Source: a virus
IMG/VR virus record: IMGVR_UViG_3300047362_000477
Location: 35,492 to 99,491 of that record
Length of the DNA stretch: 64,000 nucleotides
Strand: one strand, 5' to 3'
This document shows positions 42,842-51,310 of the stretch, one piece after another (the first letter of the stretch is position 1; each line of letters opens with the position of its first letter). The notes below the pieces were generated by a model that searched no databases, was not told the DNA's origin, and saw only the letters and a program-made list of their open reading frames with translations. The translations under genes were made by a program, and so were the position numbers.

Positions 42842-45528
42842 TAAAATGTAATCCTATAGTTAATACCTAGTTCAACAGTATCGTCTTCGGTACCTGCATA
42901 GTTTGTTCTCATTTCTGCAAAACTTGAGATTGTACTATTTTCAGTAAGTCCTACATTGTAGAACACACCAAAGTCTATCTCTCTATTTTGTGATTTTAAC
43001 GAACTGTTTATGTCGCTATTCTCAATATCACCATTAGCACTTACTGTAGAAGGCATATTAAACTTGGCATCGCCATCTACTATAGCAACTGGCATACTTG
43101 TTGTAAACCCGAAGCTATGGGTGTCTATTGTACGTTTAACACCTATTGTAGCACTATTTGATAACATCATATCTGCACTTTTAAGCATTGAGCTTTTATC
43201 AACGTTTAGATTAGTGAAACCTACTGTTGCACTACCAAACACGTTAACGCCATTTCCTACATCAAGATTATTGTTATAACCTAAGTATGTAGTTTGTGAA
43301 CCGTTAACTCTCATAAGAGGACTATCAGCAATATTACCTAAGAAGCTTTTATCTTCTGTAATATAACCTATTGTAAACTTATTTATGTTTGTAGCAATTC
43401 CATATTGACTAGCATTTTCATTTACACTTAACATTGTATTATGTGCAACTGGTAAAAAGTGTCCGCCAGTATAACCTGCATAATAGTTTGTGTTAAATCC
43501 TGCTTTAGTATTCAATATAGCACTAGTAGTTCTAGTATCATTTACTTGTACGACATTATTTCCGTTGAAATAATAATCTCTATCGTACTCGTCTAATACC
43601 ATAATTTCATTAAAAGCTGAAATATTAGCACCGCCACTAAATGCAATAGTTCCATCAACACTTACTGTATTTCCATCTGCTCTACCTGTTGTAGGAATTC
43701 CTACAACACCTTGTGGAAGTGTTGCCGCATCTAGATCTAACAATCCTTGTCCGTGAACATTTACATCATAGTTTGCTATTGTTTTATCTGCTGTCGTTAG
43801 CAATAGTTTCTTAATATTAGAACCTTTCATATGTGGCCACATTTGATGTATGATAGCAACTGCACCACTAACCTGAGGAGCCGCCATCGATGTACCACTA
43901 TTAGTTCTATATTCACCATTAGCATCAGGAGCCGCAATATATCTACCAGGAGCGATCAAATAGTGATCACTAACTTTATCATCTGAATTACAAGTATTTG
44001 TAATTGAGTTAAAGTCATAACATATAGTACCTGCTCTGTTACTACCATGTGCCATTTTATTAGTTCGTGTATCCCATGAACCAACAATCATTACCCTGTC
44101 ACCTACACCATCTTCAAATGCAAGTTTACTAGGCTGTCCGGCATAGTCAGCATTTTGATTACCAGCCGCTAATACAAGAACTGCTTCATGTCCTTTCATA
44201 GCTTCTACAATATTTTTGTAATATATATCACTACTGTATAAGGCCGCATATCCATACTTGTCATATGTAATACCATTTCTACCTCGTGTATCATTTGCAA
44301 AATACATACCTGGCGATACTTCTGTAGTACTGTTCATATAAGTTCTATCAAAGTTATAGTTTGCACTTATATTGATTACATCAGCACCATTTTGTACTGA
44401 CCAAGCAATAGCTTCGTCGGCAGTACTAAAATCAAACATACCAAAATTCCAGGCTGTTTTAGCAATTAATAAACTTGCATCAGGAGCAACACCTGTAGTA
44501 CCATTGCCATCTAAATTAGCGGCCGCAATACCTGCAACGTGTGTTCCGTGCGAGTATCTATTTTCATCTTGTATAGTTTCGTGTCCTGCTTTACAAGTAC
44601 TTGTAAAACATTTTGCATCTATAATTTTATTTTCAAACTCGCTATGGTCTAAATCAATACCAGTATCAAGAATAGCAATAATACTATCTTTACCTGTATA
44701 TCCTCTACTCCACGCCGCCGGTGCACCAATTACTTCTAAATGGTTACCATAGTTCTTAGAAAGAATTTCAGTAGTATACCATTCGTTAATTCTGCTATTC
44801 ATATTCCAAACTGCATCTTTGTAAGTTTGTGTATCATATAAAGATACATCATCTCTAGCAAGATATTCAGCTTCAGTTAGAGTAACAACTACTGTATCTT
44901 CTATTGGTTGTTCTATTACTACTGCATATTCTCTGATAAGTTCTTTTTCAACTTTTGTTTCAGTTTCAGTAGTATTGTCAATTTTGATTGTTTTAACATC
45001 ACTAGTAGAACCCATTGATCCGTCACTGTAATGTTTAATAGTTTGTGTATTTTGCCAGTGTTGTTTTTTAACAGGAGTAGAATATATCTTAGTAACAACT
45101 GCATACTCTTTAACAGTATTACCTGTTCTTTCTTCTACTACTGCTGAACTTTCACTTGCAACTATAGTATCACCTTTAGTAACAATAACACCATTAGTAA
45201 CTTTAGTTTCAGTTTTAACTAGAGTAACTAATGCTTCTTTATTATTAATTAAGGCTTGATACTTAACTATTTCTGCTTGTTGAAATTTGTACCTTGATTT
45301 CATATTTTGGAACCAAGAATATTTTCCAAACATATGATCGTATTTTGTAATTAAATTGCCATATGTTTTGTTACTTCGTTCATAGGCCTTAATCATTGAA
45401 GTGGAAAAACTGATCTGCAATCCGCTATTTAGGCCTGATGCATAATCGTAATAACTTTTAAAAGATGACGCATTTGCTGAAGTAGTTAATCCTACTACTA
45501 GTAATGCAACTGCAATTAGCTTTTTCAT
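42841..45528 (-). CDS. Subtilisin-type autotransporter (S8 passenger plus C-terminal beta-barrel)
   Basis: 895 residues. The signal peptide (1-21, ending ANASS region) is followed by a Thr/Val/Glu-rich N-terminal region to about residue 260, then an S8 protease domain with D288 (AILDTGID), H327 (YSHGTHVAG), oxyanion N457 (AAGNQN) and S547 (NSGTSMAAP). From about residue 620 to the end the sequence is beta-rich, with a final segment ending INYRITF, like an outer-membrane barrel. This is a complete autotransporter, a cellular gene type rarely seen in phages. It has a TTGACA/TATTAT promoter and precedes thymidine kinase. Inference: cleaves surface or secreted proteins during infection. Confidence 0.88.
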   Translation of the reverse strand: MKKLIAVALLVVGLTTSANASSFKSYYDYASGLNSGLQISFSTSMIKAYERSNKTYGNLITKYDHMFGKYSWFQNMKSRYKFQQAEIVKYQALINNKEALVTLVKTETKVTNGVIVTKGDTIVASESSAVVEERTGNTVKEYAVVTKIYSTPVKKQHWQNTQTIKHYSDGSMGSTSDVKTIKIDNTTETETKVEKELIREYAVVIEQPIEDTVVVTLTEAEYLARDDVSLYDTQTYKDAVWNMNSRINEWYTTEILSKNYGNHLEVIGAPAAWSRGYTGKDSIIAILDTGIDLDHSEFENKIIDAKCFTSTCKAGHETIQDENRYSHGTHVAGIAAANLDGNGTTGVAPDASLLIAKTAWNFGMFDFSTADEAIAWSVQNGADVINISANYNFDRTYMNSTTEVSPGMYFANDTRGRNGITYDKYGYAALYSSDIYYKNIVEAMKGHEAVLVLAAGNQNADYAGQPSKLAFEDGVGDRVMIVGSWDTRTNKMAHGSNRAGTICYDFNSITNTCNSDDKVSDHYLIAPGRYIAAPDANGEYRTNSGTSMAAPQVSGAVAIIHQMWPHMKGSNIKKLLLTTADKTIANYDVNVHGQGLLDLDAATLPQGVVGIPTTGRADGNTVSVDGTIAFSGGANISAFNEIMVLDEYDRDYYFNGNNVVQVNDTRTTSAILNTKAGFNTNYYAGYTGGHFLPVAHNTMLSVNENASQYGIATNINKFTIGYITEDKSFLGNIADSPLMRVNGSQTTYLGYNNNLDVGNGVNVFGSATVGFTNLNVDKSSMLKSADMMLSNSATIGVKRTIDTHSFGFTTSMPVAIVDGDAKFNMPSTVSANGDIENSDINSSLKSQNREIDFGVFYNVGLTENSTISSFAEMRTNYAGTEDDTVELGINYRITF

Positions 45529-45565
45529 TATAGTCTCCTGACTGTTTTAGTTTATCAATACATAT

Positions 45566-45594
45566 ATAATAACAAAGAATACCAAGAATGTCAA
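45566..45594 (-). promoter_or_regulatory. Sigma70-type promoter for the autotransporter gene
   Basis: TTGACA (45589-45594), 17-bp spacer, TATTAT (45566-45571), leftward, 38 nt ahead of the start. AGGAGACT follows as the ribosome site. The 106-bp gap upstream holds no gene. Confidence 0.75.
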
Positions 45595-45634
45595 CCGAAA
45601 TGTCTTGGTTAAAAGTCTAATAAAATCAAGGGTT

Positions 45635-46177
45635 TTATAAAATTTCGTACAAACTTTGCCCTGTTTGTCGTACTTTTGTAGTTCCTGTGTCAGTTTCTAG
45701 CTCTTTATTATCATACTCTATGCCATAAATTATAGCATCATTATCTATGCTTTTAGCATAGAATTTAAGTAGATCTTTGTTAAATTTGTCAGTGTCTATT
45801 TCAGCTTGAAAAAACATACCTTTTTCATATGTAAGTGATTTTAAGTAGAATCCTGGGTCTAATGTATTATGATCAACAATGTGATTTCTTGTTATTGTTG
45901 GAGTTAATGTAGTATATATTTCTTGTCCATCTTCATCTTTTACTACAATTTTACAATCATCTAAGTTTACTCCATAAGTATGAACTATATCTCCACTATC
46001 TTCAAAGTTTCCTATATATCTTTCATCGTCTTCGGGAATATCACTTGAACTGTCAAATAAATGAGAAGTTAATGCTTCGTCTGTTTGCGATTCCCAATAC
46101 TCGTATGATTCTTGGGATATACTTCCTATTGTAATCTCACCGCCAGAACCAGTAACTTCAATATCATATGTTGCCAT
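45635..46177 (-). CDS. Hypothetical protein, possible structural
   Basis: 180 residues from the ATG at 46177 (GGAGAAAGGG upstream); a longer reading overlaps the PRTase. Acidic and beta-rich, with GSGGEITIGSISQESYEYW at the N-terminus. No family recognised. It overlaps the PRTase gene end by 14 nt. Confidence 0.5.
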   Translation of the reverse strand: MATYDIEVTGSGGEITIGSISQESYEYWESQTDEALTSHLFDSSSDIPEDDERYIGNFEDSGDIVHTYGVNLDDCKIVVKDEDGQEIYTTLTPTITRNHIVDHNTLDPGFYLKSLTYEKGMFFQAEIDTDKFNKDLLKFYAKSIDNDAIIYGIEYDNKELETDTGTTKVRQTGQSLYEIL

Positions 46178-46646
46178 AGTCCCTTTCTCCTTCCCAAGGA
46201 AATACAACCCAGACGTCTTTTTCCATCTTGTTAATTTCCAAGGCTGTGTAATCTACTTCTCCAAAATTGCTAGATCCATTATCAACTAGAGCGGCAGTTC
46301 TTACGTTAGTACCCCACTTAATATTCCAATCATCTTTTATCCATTGAAATGTGCGACCACTATCATTTATATCATCAAGTATTAGAATGTTTTTGCCAGC
46401 ATAAGCATCTGCGGCCATTTTCTTATTGCTTTCAGGATTGTTGTCTTTAGTAACATCTCTGAATCTAACATCAAGAGCATACATTTTTATGCCTGTTGAA
46501 TTAGACATCATAACTGCCGGTACTAAACCACCACGGGTCATGCCTACAATATAATCAGGTCGCCAATTATCTGCAAACATAAGATTGTTAATAGTAACAA
46601 TCATATGCTCAATATCTTTCCAAGTATAATAAACCTTATCAATCAT
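46164..46646 (-). CDS. Purine-type phosphoribosyltransferase
   Basis: 160 residues from the ATG at 46646, with AAGGAAAA at the end of folE as ribosome site. The PRPP-binding motif is ILILDDINDSGRT, and VGMTRGGLVPA is the pyrophosphate loop. It resembles xanthine-guanine and hypoxanthine phosphoribosyltransferases. Placed right behind folE, it could salvage guanine to GMP for the GTP that FolE consumes, or act on a deazapurine; both are inferences. Confidence 0.8.
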   Translation of the reverse strand: MIDKVYYTWKDIEHMIVTINNLMFADNWRPDYIVGMTRGGLVPAVMMSNSTGIKMYALDVRFRDVTKDNNPESNKKMAADAYAGKNILILDDINDSGRTFQWIKDDWNIKWGTNVRTAALVDNGSSNFGEVDYTALEINKMEKDVWVVFPWEGERDYGNI

Positions 46647-46650
46647 GAGT

Positions 46651-47340
46651 CTATTTTCCTTGTGCAAATTGTTGTTGTAATTTTACGTTATCAATAAATT
46701 CTTTTTTAACGTTAGGATCTGTTTTGAATACACCACGTAATACTGTAGTTTGTGTTAAACTGCTATGTGCTTGGATACCTCTGTTCTCACAACAACCATG
46801 TGTTGCTTGTACATAAACACCTACATCATCACTACCTGTTGTTTCCTGAATAGTGTTTGCAATCATAACATTTAGATCTTCTTGTAGTGTTCCACGTCTT
46901 GCACACCATTGAGCGATACGTGTATATTTAGATAACCCTAATAGTTTAGGTCCTGCAAGGATACCAATATATGCTACACCTTTTACTGTTTGATGGTGAT
47001 GCGAACATAGACTTGTAAGTTCACTTCTCACAACTAGCATACCTTCATAACCATTTTCAATGTAGTTAGGAAAAGCACTAGGATTAGGCATTTCATTATA
47101 TCTGCCAGACATAATCTCATTGATATACATCTTAGCCATACGCCTTGCGGTATCCATACTGTTAGGATCTGTTTTTGTATCTATCAATAAACTTTGTAGT
47201 ACATTTTCAAAAGCAGGTACTGCTTCATCAATTAATTGTTGTTTTTCATCTGCATCAATGTATTTGCTAATATTATCATTAGCCCAATATCTAACATTGT
47301 TTTCTTCTAGTCGTTTTTTAATTGTGTCTCTTATTGTCAT
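46651..47340 (-). CDS. folE: GTP cyclohydrolase I
   Basis: 229 residues. The zinc/catalytic residues are in SLCSHHH and HGCCENRG, and IGILAGPKLLGLSK and QEDLNVMIA are family landmarks. The enzyme makes 7,8-dihydroneopterin triphosphate from GTP, the first step toward 7-deazaguanines (and folate). It is coupled by ATGA to GalE upstream. The phage also has QueD- and QueE-like proteins, so 7-deazaguanine synthesis is the likely use. Confidence 0.95.
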   Translation of the reverse strand: MTIRDTIKKRLEENNVRYWANDNISKYIDADEKQQLIDEAVPAFENVLQSLLIDTKTDPNSMDTARRMAKMYINEIMSGRYNEMPNPSAFPNYIENGYEGMLVVRSELTSLCSHHHQTVKGVAYIGILAGPKLLGLSKYTRIAQWCARRGTLQEDLNVMIANTIQETTGSDDVGVYVQATHGCCENRGIQAHSSLTQTTVLRGVFKTDPNVKKEFIDNVKLQQQFAQGK

Positions 47341-48332
47341 TTCTTTTTCTCCGAGTTAAAGACGAGGATGTCTGCTGAGTGCTTGACCTCTTTTTTTTGA
47401 TACCAATCGTATGCAGTCTTTACAATATGATTTAAATCATATTCAGGTTTCCAACCTAACACACTACTGGTAATAAAATCATTTGCTACTAGCTTGGCAG
47501 GGTCTCCTGCTCTTGCTGGTCCAAACTTTACGTTAGGTTTTAAAGGAGTATTATCTTCTACTGCTTTTACAATTTCTTTATTACTGTAACCTTTACCATC
47601 ACCTAAATTAAATACATGAGCACCTATATTGCTCTTTGTAAATTCTACTGCTTTTACTATTCCACTAGCAACATCTTCTACATGAACATAATCTCTTATG
47701 CAAGTTCCATCTGGTGTTTTAAAGTCATCACCATTAAGTGTAAAATCTTTGCCGTCCATAGTCATTTCCATAAGTTTAGCAATTATATGAGTTCCATCTT
47801 TTTCTTGTCCTAACTCACAATCACTATCTGCACCAGCTACATTAAAGAAACGTAAACTTACACTAGATAAACTATAAGCTCTAGCAAAGTCTTTTAACAT
47901 AACTTCTGTCATACGTTTACTCCAGCCATATGGATTAACTGGTTTTACTTCATCTGTTTCTGTACAATATTCTTCTTCTGGTTCTCCATAAACTGCCGCA
48001 CTACTTGCAAATACAAATCTGTTAATACCTACAGTTTTACAAGCATCTAGTAATACTAGAGTACCAGTTACATTATTAAAATAATAAGATGCAGGATCAA
48101 GTACACTAGGTCCAACTAAACTTGTTGCACCAATATGTACTACACAATCTACACCTTTTAAAAATGCTAGAATAGCAGGATCTGTATAACTACCTTCAAA
48201 GAAATCATTATAGTATTCATGTCTTATAGGATTACGATCAACTGCTACTACGTGATGATTATCTTTTGTTAATTGTTTACAAGTTTGAGCACCTATATAA
48301 CCATTTGCTCCTGTTACTAATACTTTTGCCAT
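47337..48332 (-). CDS. galE: UDP-glucose 4-epimerase-like NAD-dependent epimerase
   Basis: 331 residues, full length. VTGANGYIGAQT is the NAD-binding GxxGxxG. The YGWSKRMTE segment contains the YxxxK catalytic pair, and SSAAVYGEPEE supplies the catalytic Ser/Thr. RDYVHVEDVA is a GalE-typical segment. It interconverts UDP-glucose and UDP-galactose (or another NDP-sugar). It overlaps folE by 4 nt and follows a glycosyltransferase gene by 1 nt. Confidence 0.9.
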   Translation of the reverse strand: MAKVLVTGANGYIGAQTCKQLTKDNHHVVAVDRNPIRHEYYNDFFEGSYTDPAILAFLKGVDCVVHIGATSLVGPSVLDPASYYFNNVTGTLVLLDACKTVGINRFVFASSAAVYGEPEEEYCTETDEVKPVNPYGWSKRMTEVMLKDFARAYSLSSVSLRFFNVAGADSDCELGQEKDGTHIIAKLMEMTMDGKDFTLNGDDFKTPDGTCIRDYVHVEDVASGIVKAVEFTKSNIGAHVFNLGDGKGYSNKEIVKAVEDNTPLKPNVKFGPARAGDPAKLVANDFITSSVLGWKPEYDLNHIVKTAYDWYQKKEVKHSADILVFNSEKKK

Positions 48333-49550
48333 TTAATACTTTGCCTCCGCTACGTGATCTCTATATCTATTTCCACTACGTAACCACTTATTAGCTCTAT
48401 AATCACCTTGCATAATATGAATCATACGGTCAATAGTTCCATTAGTCCAATCACTTAATTTACCCATATCCTCACTTGGCTTTTCTAATCCAGCCATAAT
48501 CTTAGCAACTGCATCTTCTTTACTCCAAGGAGTATAAAGCCTACTATAATCATTTGCAAACGTTTCAGGAAAGCTTCTATAAGCAGGATACACTACGTTA
48601 CAACCTAATGTGTCTGCTTCACTTACTGTATTGCTTACCCAATCTTGTAATGCACAATTAAATAAAACTTTACTATCATTTACTATATTATAATAATCGT
48701 TTTTTTGCAAGTCTTTATATATTTTTAATTGACCTTTTTCTTCCATTTCTAAAGCACGTTTCAAATACTTTTCATTGTTGCTTCTTAATGGACCTCCACT
48801 TAATACTGCAAATTCTACAGGATCAATTCTATCTGTTAACGTTTCTCTATCAAAGTTTCTAGTTTTTTCATGGACCATTTCAATGACATCCATAAAGAAA
48901 TCTGGTTGTTTCTCTTGATCAAACCTTGCCGCAAATACAACTCTATTACTACGTTCTGCCCATGGCTTAACTTTATTGTTTACTCTTTCTAGTACTTCTT
49001 CTTTACCAAAACTTAAACCTGATATATTATAAATTGGTGCCTCCCAACCTGCAATTCTCATATGAGCAACCATTTCTTCATTTGTTGCTAGTATATGAAC
49101 GTTAGGAATTTCATTACACATTTTTTCATACAAGCCCATCCATTTGCCCATACCCCATACATGAACAAAGTCATCTGGATCAACAGCCTGTGCTAAACAA
49201 CGTAAGAAGATCTTAGGTCGTTGTGCTTCTGGAATTTGACACATAATATATGGCAAACTTTCAATACCTGGTTGAAACATATCTTCAAAGAAAACTGCAT
49301 CTTCTGCTGTCACTTCTCCATTACGCATCATCTGTACTAGATTCATAAGCTGGCTCATACCAAAATAACTTCTACCGTGTGCATCTAACACTTGACCAAC
49401 ACTAATAGACTTTGTATTATCAATAGTAGTACCAGGAACAATTACATAATCTATATTGTTCTTTTTAAATACTCTTTCACTCCACTCTTGTAATTGTAGA
49501 GTGTATCTTCCTTCATACGGTTCTAAACCCATATAAAATAATTTACGCAT
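48333..49550 (-). CDS. Glycosyltransferase-like protein (GT-B/GT4-type)
   Basis: 405 residues from the ATG at 49550, with GGAGGCG upstream. VVFAARFDQEKQPDFFMDVIE (cited in part) is the typical start of the C-terminal GT4 domain. NDSKVLFNCALQDWVSNTVSEA matches the ExxxxxxxE-region helix where a GT4 catalytic Glu is expected. The N-terminal acceptor domain is diverged. With GalE, PMM-like and dehydrogenase proteins it could build or attach sugars, possibly to DNA. Acceptor unknown. Confidence 0.7.
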   Translation of the reverse strand: MRKLFYMGLEPYEGRYTLQLQEWSERVFKKNNIDYVIVPGTTIDNTKSISVGQVLDAHGRSYFGMSQLMNLVQMMRNGEVTAEDAVFFEDMFQPGIESLPYIMCQIPEAQRPKIFLRCLAQAVDPDDFVHVWGMGKWMGLYEKMCNEIPNVHILATNEEMVAHMRIAGWEAPIYNISGLSFGKEEVLERVNNKVKPWAERSNRVVFAARFDQEKQPDFFMDVIEMVHEKTRNFDRETLTDRIDPVEFAVLSGGPLRSNNEKYLKRALEMEEKGQLKIYKDLQKNDYYNIVNDSKVLFNCALQDWVSNTVSEADTLGCNVVYPAYRSFPETFANDYSRLYTPWSKEDAVAKIMAGLEKPSEDMGKLSDWTNGTIDRMIHIMQGDYRANKWLRSGNRYRDHVAEAKY

Positions 49551-49965
49551 CAGCTTTCGCCTCCTCCGCTTCATTATCATTTGAAGCTTCATGCTCTGGT
49601 TGAATCCAAAGTTTACCTACGTGGATCTTAAGTTTTTTAGGACTGCGATCTCTCTGCATTTTAATTTGAATGTCAAATGTAATTGCATTCTCTTTTTCAG
49701 TAGGAACAATTTCAAAACTAAAAATCTTCCTAGCTTCTCGTAGATCTCCCAAGTAGGAGTTGAATACACTAATCAATTGATTAGTTTCTTTTTCATTATA
49801 CATATAACCATCATATGGTTGTATAATCTTAAGTAGGTCATATTTAATATCATTGATATTATAGAACCCACTCATTCTAAAGTAACGAACCGCAACACTT
49901 TCTTCTTTGCGTTCACGTTTTACGAAGTCTTTCTTCACTTCAACGTTTTTATTATCTGTAGACAT
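49543..49965 (-). CDS. Hypothetical conserved protein
   Basis: 140 residues: a charged N-terminus, a helical centre (YMYNEKETNQLISVFNSYLG) and a beta-rich half (ITFDIQIKMQRD), with an acidic Ala/Glu/Asp tail. No family recognised. It lies between the QueD-like and glycosyltransferase genes, so it may belong with either. Overlaps the latter by 8 nt. Confidence 0.5.
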   Translation of the reverse strand: MSTDNKNVEVKKDFVKRERKEESVAVRYFRMSGFYNINDIKYDLLKIIQPYDGYMYNEKETNQLISVFNSYLGDLREARKIFSFEIVPTEKENAITFDIQIKMQRDRSPKKLKIHVGKLWIQPEHEASNDNEAEEAKADA

Positions 49966-49968
49966 TGT

Positions 49969-50370
49969 CTATCCTTTAGTTACAGGGTTAAAAGTCATTG
50001 TTGCACCATTTTCATTATCTTCTGCAACACTTATTGTTATTGATCTATTTGGATACCTATTATGAATCTGATTAGCTAATTCTTCACCAATCATTTCACA
50101 ACTTCTGTGATTAAGTTCTAGGACTCCATCTTTAGCATATAATGATTCCAACCAACGTTTGAATTGAATAAATTCAATATCTCTGTCATCATGGAATACA
50201 TCAATTGCCACTCTAAAGTGAAAAATATGTCTGTGTGCATAGCCTAAAAAGCTAACATCATATTCATCACCTGTTGCTAATGCTGGGTCATCTTTTGCGG
50301 CAGGATACAAATGTACACCTTCCTTTTGAAATGTTACCCAAATTTGCCTTGTCGTCACATCTAGTGCCAT
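49969..50370 (-). CDS. queD: QueD-like 6-carboxytetrahydropterin synthase (divergent PTPS family)
   Basis: 133 residues. YAHRHIFHF near residue 48 corresponds to the HxH zinc-ligand strand of the PTPS/QueD fold. ELNHRSCEMIGEELANQI (cited in part) is the helix following the usual PT(A/S)E segment, and SVAEDNENGATM resembles the C-terminal E-(T)-(6)-A motif. It is more divergent than QueE and FolE, so the assignment rests on pattern and context: folE, queE and a DpdA-like gene are in the same window. The reaction would be dihydroneopterin triphosphate to 6-carboxytetrahydropterin. Confidence 0.7.
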   Translation of the reverse strand: MALDVTTRQIWVTFQKEGVHLYPAAKDDPALATGDEYDVSFLGYAHRHIFHFRVAIDVFHDDRDIEFIQFKRWLESLYAKDGVLELNHRSCEMIGEELANQIHNRYPNRSITISVAEDNENGATMTFNPVTKG

Positions 50371-50371
50371 A

Positions 50372-50569
50372 CTATTCTTTCTCTTCTCTGTCTGCCTTCA
50401 TTAATTTTAGCATTTCCCAAAGTTTCCAGTCAATTGCTTCTAGATACTTCATTAATTGCTTTTTGTAAACATCATCTGCTACAGCCTCATCAACTGGTGC
50501 ATCTGGATTTACAGTTCCTGGTTCAGTAGCTTTCGCTTCTTCATCCATTAAACGTATTTTCTTTGTCAT
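50372..50569 (-). CDS. Small hypothetical protein
   Basis: 65 residues, acidic N-terminal half with Pro/Glu/Ala, then a helix (YKKQLMKYLEAIDWKLWEML). It is 1 nt from the QueD-like start. AGGAGAATCTT lies upstream. No family recognised. Confidence 0.5.
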   Translation of the reverse strand: MTKKIRLMDEEAKATEPGTVNPDAPVDEAVADDVYKKQLMKYLEAIDWKLWEMLKLMKADREEKE

Positions 50570-50578
50570 AAGATTCTC

Positions 50579-51127
50579 CTATTCAATTATCTTATCTGAT
50601 TTATATTGGTCCCATTGTGTGAATCTATCGCGATCCATTAAGTCATGAACCTTGTGAGTCCATACTCCTTTGTTTGTTGCATTAAAATCTTTATCGTCAA
50701 TTTTAATACAAGCATTATACCCCAACTGTTCAATGTATGGAACCTTAACACTAATCATTGGTATAAATTTATTATGTTCTGTGTAACCTGCTTCTTGAAT
50801 CCATTCTAAATATTCATGTTCAAAATCTAATGTTACCCAAAAACCTTCTTCGCAAAGTGTCTTAACTAAATTATCCCAAGCTTCTTCTTCCTCTTTTAAT
50901 ATATCTTCGTTATCAGATAAATCAAAACTTTGATTTGCTCCTAGATATATATGTTGTACGTTTTTCCTTGTTGCAATTCCTTTTACTTCTTCAGGGTCTT
51001 GCATACCAACAACAAATAAAGTATCCATGCCATAAGCAGGTGTATGTTCAATTTCAACACCTTGAAAGTATGTTATACCTTCTTGTATGTTAGTTTTTTT
51101 GTTGCTTGAGTGATAGTCTCTTTTCAT
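50579..51127 (-). CDS. Hypothetical conserved protein next to the DpdA-like gene
   Basis: 182 residues, alpha/beta with LFVVGMQDPEEV and a W-rich central part (FWVTLDFEHEYLEWIQEAG). Its position between the DpdA-like and QueD-like genes suggests a role in the same DNA-modification system, but no motif supports a specific activity. Confidence 0.5.
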   Translation of the reverse strand: MKRDYHSSNKKTNIQEGITYFQGVEIEHTPAYGMDTLFVVGMQDPEEVKGIATRKNVQHIYLGANQSFDLSDNEDILKEEEEAWDNLVKTLCEEGFWVTLDFEHEYLEWIQEAGYTEHNKFIPMISVKVPYIEQLGYNACIKIDDKDFNATNKGVWTHKVHDLMDRDRFTQWDQYKSDKIIE

Positions 51128-51130
51128 TTA

Positions 51131-51310
51131 TTAAGCCTCTGCTAATTGTGTTTCTAATCTTGTAATTTGCATTTTCAAATCAAGTTTTTGATACTTTAAC
51201 TCTTTTAATACATCTTCATTAACATACTGATTATATAATGTATTAATTTTTTTGTCAAGTTCTCTATGTTTCTTTTTTAATGTATTTAGATATGTTGCTT
51301 TATCAGCCAT
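51131..51310 (-). CDS. DUF465/YdcH-like small coiled-coil protein
   Basis: 59 residues, just under common ORF cut-offs. LKKKHRELDKKI and LKYQKLDLKMQI match the DUF465 pattern (LKxxHxxLDxxI ... LKxxKLxLKDxI), a small helical hairpin found in proteobacteria. It overlaps the DpdA-like stop by 8 nt. Function of the family is unknown. Confidence 0.72.
   Translation of the reverse strand: MADKATYLNTLKKKHRELDKKINTLYNQYVNEDVLKELKYQKLDLKMQITRLETQLAEA

Noticed and set aside
42841-45528. Host chromosomal contamination because of the autotransporter
   Set aside because: It is tightly joined to the thymidine kinase gene (1-nt overlap), and its promoter has the same form as the others in the window.
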